The notes beneath the pieces are model-generated. The model ran no database searches, was not told the origin of the DNA, and was given only the letters and a program-made list of their open reading frames with translations. A program made the position numbers and the translations under genes. A stretch of DNA of 58,775 nucleotides, from contig JASJGJ010000040.1 of assembly GCA_033791605.1 (NCBI GenBank), positions 1 to 58,775 on the forward strand. Reading direction: 5' to 3'. Numbering within the stretch: the first letter of the stretch is position 1; each line of letters starts with the position of its first letter. This document shows positions 52,875 to 58,775 of this stretch, one piece after another. This stretch comes from Porticoccus sp033791605 (GTDB lineage Bacteria > Pseudomonadota > Gammaproteobacteria > Pseudomonadales > Porticoccaceae).

Positions 52875-55771
52875 GGTTTTGACGCTTCTTTAATTACTGA
52901 TCCAGCGACAGGCGTAAACATTGTGGTTCTCATCGACAATTCGGGCAGGCGGTTGAGCGGCATAAGTTCCTGTTGGTACTGCATGGCAGTGGGTTTATAG
53001 ATTTTTACTGCAGCATAGGCTTGTTGGAATTCTTGCCCCAGCAAGGTGAGAGATGTTTGCCATAGGGTTAACAAATCGTCCCAACTTTCTGGTTCAGATT
53101 TTTTGCCTGCTTCTAGTGGGTAAACACCGGGTAATAAATTTTGTGATTCAGAAAACCCCACAAACTGTTGCTGGGAAACATTAACGACGGCAAAGGTCGC
53201 TGCGGCTACGGGTGTCTCGCTACAGAGTACATAAAGAGGTAATTGAGGTTGCTCAGGGCGGTCTCCCAGCCAGCTATTGGTATTTGCCTTGCCGGTTTTA
53301 TAGTCAATGATGATCTGTCTGCCATCTTCTAGCTGGTCTATGCGGTCAATGATTAATCGCAGGGGTAGGCCCGCAAAGCTTGTTTGTGCTTGTTTTTCAA
53401 ATGCGACCACTGTGAAGGCTGGCCGGGTTTTCTCCAAAGCCAGCCACTCGACTAAAAGCGCTGTTAAGCGTTGCTTCTCAATTGCCGTAAACTCAGGTCC
53501 AAATAAATCGGGACGTCGTTTTTTCCAGCGTTGAAGTGCTAGGTCTACATTAGCATTGACTAGTTCATTCAGTGCGATGTCCGTGAGCTCCAGTAGCTGC
53601 TGTTGGCAACCTAGTTGTTGCCAGAGTCGCTCCAGACAATCATGAAGTAATGAGCCTCTGTCCATAGAGGATAAGCCTAGTTGAGGTTCCGGGGACTGCT
53701 CTGCACCTAAGCGATGACGCGCAAAAGCATTAAATGGACAGGTGGCTTGATCCCTGAAAATACTGCTGCCGCCTTTCACTGTCTCTTTGGTTAGGTCTAG
53801 GGCTGGACCATATTCACAGGAAATCTTTTCTAATACGGTTGTTTCATCTATTGCTTCAGAACTTAGTTTTTCAGAGTTTGGATTTTCTATACTTACCTTT
53901 TCAGTGCTGAGTTCTTTAAAACTGATTTCGGGTAGATCAGCGATCAGTGTGCTCACCTGGCGAAGACGTGAGGTATCAAACTCACTAAAGCTAAATATGA
54001 CTTCATTGGCAGAATTTTTTAAACCACTTATTTGGTTTTGTGCCAGCTGTAGTTCGCGTTCTGGCAATGATCTTGGTGTTGCATACTCCCGTTGCAGGCT
54101 AATCGGTAACAGGGGGTTGGGTGCAATGCTGGGTGGCCAGTGGTGATTATCCATACCAACGATCCAGAGATGGTCAAAACATAAAGCGCTGCTCTCCAGC
54201 AGGCCGAGTACCTGAATGGGGGCGTCGTCAATCTCTGGCTGGAAAATACTCTGGTCGGCGAGTTGCTGAAGTTGCCGTAAAGCGTCCGGAAGTGTCACGG
54301 TTAAATGAAGTTGGTCTAGTGATGAATATTGTTCTAGTACCCGCAACCAGTGTTGGTATTGCTGATATTCAATACTGTCTAGTGATCGATTTCCGGGCCA
54401 ACCAAAGATGTCTAGCTGTTGTTGAAATAATAATAACCAAGCTTGGAAGCTGGTTTTGTTGGGAATATTTCGTCGCAGGGTTTCTGATTGCTCAAGTAAT
54501 GAGCTGAGGGTTAATCTGAGGATAGAAGAGCTAGTACCAGGCTCTGGAATTGGGTCTTGGTTCGTTAAGGTGTGCTCTAGGGATTGTTCGGCCAGATGTA
54601 GCTGATAACGAAATTCAGCACAACTCAGCTTGGGTAGGGCTAATTTTCGGAGTCTTTTTTCTGCGAGACTCCGGATAATCAGCGAGTAACCATCTTGTTG
54701 TTCTTTAGTCTGGTTCAGGGGCTGACCGAGATCTTGTTCTAGAGTTTTTTTGTTGCCCCAAAACGGTAAATTCAACAGACGGCACAGTTCATCAAGTGGC
54801 AGCTGTTTACGATTGAGTGATAGTAACAAGAGTGCGGTGGCAATCATGGGGGTATCACTGAGGGGTACGCCAGCCGAAATATTGAAATTTGGTGCGGATC
54901 TTGGCTGATTCGGATGCTGGTGATGAGGTTCAAACTGTTGTCTCAGGATACGCTCGATTTGGTTTCTCATTCGGGCTAGTTCCGGAACTACAATGCCTAT
55001 TCGGTGATTGGGATTGTTCAGTTGTCGGTTGTGGGCCCACTTTGCAACGGCAATTAATTCCTGCTGCTCATCGTAAAATTGCGTCCGTTGAGCCTGAGCG
55101 TCCTTGTCTTTGGCTTGTTTAATCGGCGCTCGTCCAGTTGCTGGGTAATGGGTGATATTTTTTGAGGCAGTGCTTATCGTGGCCAGATACAGGGGGGGGA
55201 TACTATCAAAGCCCAAAGTGACAATGCTTGAATGTTGGGGCAGGGTGCCATTTTCGTAGTTCTTCAAGACGGTAAGTACGCTATCCGCGGGGGTGATTAG
55301 GCGGAGTTGTCTAAGCTTGTTACGAAATATTTGTGCCCACCGGCATAGCATTGGTGAGTCATTTTGTAATCTAGCGAGGGGGATTTGCCAGCGTTGAATA
55401 ATATTGAAACTGTTGCGGGCCAGTATGGAAAAACTGGTGGGTAGTAAGTTGTCAGGTTTTTCTGCGTCGTCCCCAATGGCCTCTTCCCAAAGTATTTGTT
55501 CGATCTGCTGAGAGGCAATGGCGCTATCGGAGGTATTCTCTAGGTCAATATAATGAGTCCCTGAATCACAACAGCGGAGCCAGTTTTCATTGATCCAGTG
55601 TTCTAGGGCATGAACCTCCGGTTCCGGCCAGCTGGTATTGCCGCATTGCTGTTGGTGCAGTCCCCAAGCGTGCCGTATTTTTGTTGCCAAACGGTTGTTA
55701 GATGTCAGGATTAATGTGCCCGCTTCAATGTCTTCCTTGAGTAGGGCGATATCAAAAAGCGGGCGCATCAT
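52871..55771 (-). CDS. AddB-like PD-(D/E)XK nuclease partner (TIGR03623-like)
   Basis: 966 residues. The N-terminus (TLILTSNNRLATKIRHAW) lacks a Walker A motif, so the helicase-like part should be inactive for ATP hydrolysis, as in AddB-type subunits of this group. The C-terminus has DQATCPFNAFARHRLGAE and the nuclease motif LIIDRIDQLEDGRQIIIDYK about residue 800-825. The three clustered C-terminal cysteines that hold the 4Fe-4S in Bacillus AddB are absent. It resembles the family once labelled probable DNA repair protein. It is the first gene of the pair, divergent from rmuC. Confidence 0.8.
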   Translation of the reverse strand: MMRPLFDIALLKEDIEAGTLILTSNNRLATKIRHAWGLHQQQCGNTSWPEPEVHALEHWINENWLRCCDSGTHYIDLENTSDSAIASQQIEQILWEEAIGDDAEKPDNLLPTSFSILARNSFNIIQRWQIPLARLQNDSPMLCRWAQIFRNKLRQLRLITPADSVLTVLKNYENGTLPQHSSIVTLGFDSIPPLYLATISTASKNITHYPATGRAPIKQAKDKDAQAQRTQFYDEQQELIAVAKWAHNRQLNNPNHRIGIVVPELARMRNQIERILRQQFEPHHQHPNQPRSAPNFNISAGVPLSDTPMIATALLLLSLNRKQLPLDELCRLLNLPFWGNKKTLEQDLGQPLNQTKEQQDGYSLIIRSLAEKRLRKLALPKLSCAEFRYQLHLAEQSLEHTLTNQDPIPEPGTSSSILRLTLSSLLEQSETLRRNIPNKTSFQAWLLLFQQQLDIFGWPGNRSLDSIEYQQYQHWLRVLEQYSSLDQLHLTVTLPDALRQLQQLADQSIFQPEIDDAPIQVLGLLESSALCFDHLWIVGMDNHHWPPSIAPNPLLPISLQREYATPRSLPERELQLAQNQISGLKNSANEVIFSFSEFDTSRLRQVSTLIADLPEISFKELSTEKVSIENPNSEKLSSEAIDETTVLEKISCEYGPALDLTKETVKGGSSIFRDQATCPFNAFARHRLGAEQSPEPQLGLSSMDRGSLLHDCLERLWQQLGCQQQLLELTDIALNELVNANVDLALQRWKKRRPDLFGPEFTAIEKQRLTALLVEWLALEKTRPAFTVVAFEKQAQTSFAGLPLRLIIDRIDQLEDGRQIIIDYKTGKANTNSWLGDRPEQPQLPLYVLCSETPVAAATFAVVNVSQQQFVGFSESQNLLPGVYPLEAGKKSEPESWDDLLTLWQTSLTLLGQEFQQAYAAVKIYKPTAMQYQQELMPLNRLPELSMRTTMFTPVAGSVIKEASKP

Positions 55772-55820
55772 GATGGGTATCTTTGTTATCCTAGCGAGTG
55801 TCCCATGATCTCATAACCAT

Positions 55821-55842
55821 CTACACCAAAAAAGTGGTGTAG
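55821..55842. other. Inverted repeat between the addB-like gene and rmuC
   Basis: CTACACCA (55821-55828) and TGGTGTAG (55835-55842) flank AAAAAG. It sits 50 bp upstream of the addB-like gene and 88 bp upstream of rmuC. It could be an operator for the divergent pair; a LexA box it is not. Confidence 0.4.
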
Positions 55843-55929
55843 AAAAGTATTAGTTGGTGAGTGGAACAGTGAACGTGTTGTAGATAAGGGTAAGAGCACG
55901 GATGCGTATTTATATGTCTTGATTAAGCA

Positions 55930-57369
55930 ATGGATAAAATAGATTTCATGGTTATCAGCGAACAAAATCTGATCTTTCTCCTGTCAGGTGCGACTCTTGG
56001 CGCTCTGTTGGCACTTTGGGTGAGTAAAATGTATGCCGGTCGTAAACAGGCAGTGGCTGAAATCACGATCAGTCAATTGTCTCAAGAACTTAGCACAGCA
56101 CGAACAACCCTGATTTCTCGTGATAATGATTTGGCATCGCTCAATCGTGATAAGGCATCTTTGGAAACTCGGTTAGAGGTGGATCGCACTCGTTATGAAG
56201 AACAGCTTCAACTATTGAAGCAAGCACGCGAGAATCTTACTCAGGAATTTGAGAACCTTGCCAACCGAATTTTTGATGCCAAACAGGAAAAGTTTTCTCA
56301 AGAGAGCAAGTTGGCACTTAGTACCACTATCGATCCACTGCGTCAGGACATCACTGGTTTCCGTAAGCAGGTAGAAGATGCATACCATAAGGAAAATGCA
56401 GAACGTAACAAGCTAATGGGGCAGGTTGTAGAGTTGCAGAAACAAGCTCAACGAGTGGGCGAAGATGCCGTGCTGCTGGCTAATGCCTTGAAGGGTGATA
56501 GTAAATTCCAAGGGAACTGGGGCGAGGTTGTTCTGGAAAGGCTGTTAGAGGAGTCGGGGCTGACAAAAGGTCGAGAGTATGAGACCCAGGTATCCCTCAA
56601 AGACGAAGACGGACAACGTCGTCATCCTGATGTGATTATCCATTTGCCGGATCAACGGGACATTGTGATTGATGCGAAGGTATCGCTTACGGATTATGAG
56701 CGTTATTGCCGCACGTCTGAGCCGGCGGAAAAACAGTTGTTTTTAAAGCAGCATCTTAGCTCCATTCGGGCTCATATTTCGGGATTAAGTCGCAAGGCCT
56801 ATGAAGACTTGGTGGGGATTAACACGCTGGATTTTGTGTTGATCTTTGTTCCTATTGAGGCGGCTTTTATGGTGGCTCTTGAGCAGGATCACACGCTATT
56901 TAGGGATGCCTATGACAAAGGAATTATTTTGGTGAGCCCTAGCACATTGCTCGCTACACTGCGTACCATTCATAATATTTGGCGTTATGAGGATCAGAAT
57001 CGTAATGCTGAAAAAATTGCGACGGATGCAGGAAAACTCTATGACCAACTTGTTTTGGTCGTCGATTCCCTCGATGATTTGGGACGTTATCTCGATAAAA
57101 GCCAGGAGGCATGGCACCAGACTCGTAAACGCCTCGTCGAAGGGCGTGGTAATTTGGTGAAGAAATTTGAAGACATAAGAAAGCTAGGTGCTCGAGCTAA
57201 ACGTCAGATACCAGAGCGTTGGCGTAATGAGTCTCAAGATCAAGATGAGGCACCCTTGTTGGGTGGTGATAAAGCGCAAAGAGATGGACTGCAAGAGACC
57301 CTAACGCCAGATAATTTGATGCAGGAAGCACCATTACAACAAACATCATTACAGAAAAAAGAAGAATAA
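55930..57369 (+). CDS. rmuC: DNA recombination protein RmuC
   Basis: 479 residues. An N-terminal membrane helix (about 14-31) is followed by a coiled coil (about 35-115, Leu/Glu/Arg rich). The RmuC domain starts near 130 with AKQEKFSQES, then GNWGEVVLERLLEESGL, DVIIHLPDQRDIVIDAKVSL and FVLIFVPIEAAFMVAL, the usual conserved blocks. RmuC limits recombination at inverted repeats and resembles nucleases. A second ATG at 55948 is a possible start. The C-terminal 60 residues are acidic and variable. It lies next to the AddAB-like pair on the opposite strand. Confidence 0.94.
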   Translation: MDKIDFMVISEQNLIFLLSGATLGALLALWVSKMYAGRKQAVAEITISQLSQELSTARTTLISRDNDLASLNRDKASLETRLEVDRTRYEEQLQLLKQARENLTQEFENLANRIFDAKQEKFSQESKLALSTTIDPLRQDITGFRKQVEDAYHKENAERNKLMGQVVELQKQAQRVGEDAVLLANALKGDSKFQGNWGEVVLERLLEESGLTKGREYETQVSLKDEDGQRRHPDVIIHLPDQRDIVIDAKVSLTDYERYCRTSEPAEKQLFLKQHLSSIRAHISGLSRKAYEDLVGINTLDFVLIFVPIEAAFMVALEQDHTLFRDAYDKGIILVSPSTLLATLRTIHNIWRYEDQNRNAEKIATDAGKLYDQLVLVVDSLDDLGRYLDKSQEAWHQTRKRLVEGRGNLVKKFEDIRKLGARAKRQIPERWRNESQDQDEAPLLGGDKAQRDGLQETLTPDNLMQEAPLQQTSLQKKEE

Positions 57370-57437
57370 CCTGTTTGCTCTATCCATTCATTTTGTCGGC
57401 CAAATACTAGGACGGCACCTAACACTATGATGATTTT

Positions 57438-57950
57438 ATGACGCCATATATTCAAGTCTCACTGTTAATAGCTGTACTTATTGTTGTTGCTTTGGGGGGG
57501 TATGCTCTGCACCTCTACCTTAAATTACGTCATAAAGATGCGGAACGAAAACAGCAGGAAGCCATTTTGGCTGAAGAGCTAAGTGTTCGAAGAGATAATT
57601 ATAGAAACAGTATTCGAGTGATTGCCTCTGCCATAGTTCAAGAACAGGTAAGCCTGACAGAGGGTGCGATAAGAATTAGTATGCTGGCATCTCAGTTAGA
57701 GCTATCAGAGCTAGAAAAAGTGGACTACCAAGTATTTTTTCAGCTCACAGAGTCGACCTCACATATTCCAATTTTGGAGGAATGGCAGAAACTCAGTAAA
57801 AAAGATAAGCGACGTTATGATCAGGAACGCGAAAGTCTGGAAGGTTCTTTTCGTGAGTTTATTGTGGTTTCGGCAACCAAACTGGTTGCGTCTCATGGCG
57901 TAGTGTCAGATAAAAGCGAACCACTCTTTTATTCAGTAGGAAAAAAATAA
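57438..57950 (+). CDS. DUF2489 family protein
   Basis: 170 residues with an N-terminal membrane helix (about 6-27, VSLLIAVLIVVALGGYAL), followed by a helical cytoplasmic domain: RRDNYRNSIRVIASAIVQ, LTEGAIRISMLASQL and VFFQLTESTSHIPILEEW. This pattern matches DUF2489, a small proteobacterial family of unknown function. It is 68 bp downstream of rmuC, same strand, possibly one transcript. No clear terminator follows. Confidence 0.85.
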   Translation: MTPYIQVSLLIAVLIVVALGGYALHLYLKLRHKDAERKQQEAILAEELSVRRDNYRNSIRVIASAIVQEQVSLTEGAIRISMLASQLELSELEKVDYQVFFQLTESTSHIPILEEWQKLSKKDKRRYDQERESLEGSFREFIVVSATKLVASHGVVSDKSEPLFYSVGKK

Positions 57951-58002
57951 GACAGGCTTTTTTATAGTATTTAAGCCCCCCAGAATAGTCGTCGTTTTAA
58001 CC

Positions 58003-58534
58003 TATCGGCTATTTCAGGCTTTATCCGTTTATGACATTCCTCTGGTACAAGTGGAGAATGCTGGTCGAAGTGTCTTGGTTTGTAATATTTGTATGAATCA
58101 GATTGAAAGCCCTGAGACTATGGCGCCACATTACGTTGCTTGAATGGCAGCATGTGGAGTCAGGTGCCAGCAGTTTAGGTTATGGCTGGGCGGATGGGGT
58201 GCGGTCACGGCTTGTCGCAGAGAGTTGGTCGCAGTACCTGTTGGACATGCTCTACCTAGATGAGGGAATATTGGGCTGTGCAAAAGCGATGGACACTCAT
58301 AGTTCGGATGATGGGGATGTTACGCCGGACACTGGATAGCAACGGTGCCGTACTTCAGTCGAGTGACACGGTTACATTGATTAAGACTTAAATGTAAACG
58401 GTGTAGATTTTACCGTAAAGCGTGGAGCAGCTATTCGAAATGCTTCCCTGACTTCGAACCCAGAGCAGATTGAAGGTCGGATCAACAGTGCACGAATAGG
58501 TTTACTGACCTATTATTTAAAGAAGTCCAGTTAG
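58003..58534 (+). pseudogene. phnA: Decayed PhnA-domain (YjdM-like, long form) pseudogene
   Basis: Successive frames reconstruct most of a long PhnA protein. Frame 1 (58003-58134): LSVYDIPLVQVENAGRSVLV then CNICMNQIESPETMAPHY. Frame shift, then CLNGSMWSQVPAV, an in-frame TAG at 58176 where the family has Gln, and VMAGRM. Third frame from about 58202: RLVAESWSQYLLDMLYLDE. Fourth from 58332: LDSNGAVLQSSDTVTLIKT. Fifth from about 58390: LNVNGVDFTVKRGAAIR to LLTYYLKKSS and TAG 58532-58534. That is four frameshifts and one nonsense mutation. The first 25 or so residues (with the first zinc cysteines) are missing. Intact members are Zn-ribbon proteins of unclear role, named for the phn operon. Confidence 0.85.
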
Positions 58535-58553
58535 GCTTGTTTGACAAAAAATG

Positions 58554-58587
58554 AAGGAAAGGGGTTCAAGCGTGAATCCCTTTCCTT
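58554..58587 (-). terminator. Rho-independent terminator of the minus-strand DUF1330 gene
   Basis: AAGGAAAGGGGTTCA and TGAATCCCTTTCCTT form a 15-bp stem with one G-T wobble on plus and a 4-nt loop. On the minus strand the stem is followed by CATTTTTTGTC, a good T-tract, 16 bp after the DUF1330 stop. Confidence 0.85.
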
Positions 58588-58602
58588 TGTTCTGAGGGAA
58601 AA

Positions 58603-58775
58603 TCAGTCCTTCTTAAGATAGGGGATGGTGCCAGCAGCGTCAGTATCATCTATTATATGAACAGTGCTAATGCTTCCCTCCCTTCGTGACTTTCTAAACT
58701 CTTCATAATCTGGGTCGTTAAGAAAGGCTTGTGCATCCTCCATAACGGGGAATTCAACCAGTGCTATCAGTGATG
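58603..58775 (-). CDS. DUF1330-like protein, 5' part missing (runs off window)
   Basis: The last 56 codons and the TGA stop (58605-58603) are visible on the minus strand. They read SLIALVEFPVMEDAQAFLND and continue PDYEEFRKSRREGS, ending HIIDDTDAAGTIPYLKKD. The V-E-F-P / A-x-A-F / P-x-Y / R-x-x-G-S pattern fits the C-terminal half of DUF1330 (dimeric alpha-beta barrel fold, about 95 residues), function unknown. The start lies outside the window. A clear terminator follows. Confidence 0.68.
   Translation of the reverse strand, partial: SLIALVEFPVMEDAQAFLNDPDYEEFRKSRREGSISTVHIIDDTDAAGTIPYLKKD

Overview
The window looks like chromosomal core DNA from a marine-type gammaproteobacterium close to Pseudomonas/Cellvibrionales. 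The evidence is gene order and protein family make-up: topA, a DUF6586-like gene, lexA, nagZ, a methylthioinosine phosphorylase, a CsiV-like gene, mfd, a long GAPDH and the nqrABCDEF operon occur in nearly the order known from Pseudomonas aeruginosa, without sulA and psrA. I saw no rRNA, tRNA, CRISPR array, insertion sequence or prophage. Species-level assignment is not possible from what I can see.

Layout. 1-3.2 kb (minus): a partial TatD nuclease gene, the slt lytic transglycosylase and a UspA-type stress protein. 3.3-9.5 kb: topA flanked by small conserved genes of unknown function, then lexA with two tandem operator-like boxes, a LOG-family protein and a DUF6763-like acidic protein. 9.8-17.3 kb: nagZ, an MscS channel and mtnP on plus, facing csiV-mfd on minus. 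17.5-27.4 kb: a lipoprotein, a GAPDH with a long N-terminal extension, and the complete sodium-pumping NADH:quinone oxidoreductase operon with its two maturation factors, apbE (flavin attachment) and nqrM (metal centre). 27.4-32.3 kb: mltD, then gloB facing away from a yafS-like gene, rnhA and dnaQ. 32.3-39.6 kb: nhaB, a stand-alone protein resembling the N-terminus of ChpA/PilL, nudC, an unknown membrane protein, sohB and a CPA2 antiporter lacking an RCK domain. 39.9-49.3 kb: a sulfite reductase-DUF934 operon, a possible new 42-residue membrane protein, a frame-disrupted DUF2970 gene, metH, nfuA, a TetR regulator and a DAHP synthase. 49.4-58.0 kb: an AddAB-like helicase/nuclease pair divergent from rmuC and a DUF2489 gene. 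58.0-58.8 kb: a decayed phnA pseudogene and a partial DUF1330-like gene.

How the genes fit together. NQR exports Na+ and NhaB uses the Na+/H+ gradients, which fits a sodium-based marine energy economy. Slt, MltD and NagZ form a peptidoglycan turnover and recycling set. LexA, TopA, Mfd, AddAB-like, RmuC, RNase HI and DnaQ cover DNA topology, repair and replication fidelity. CysI/DUF934, MetH and the methylthioinosine phosphorylase belong to sulfur and methionine metabolism.

Most of the window is ordinary core genome, and I found no convincing multi-gene undescribed system. The best leads are the phnA pseudogene (four frameshifts and a nonsense codon), the DUF2970 frame disruption, the 42-residue membrane ORF, the stand-alone ChpA-N-like protein, and several unassigned inverted repeats in regulatory positions. 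Every assignment is by reading motifs and family resemblance; no database search was run.
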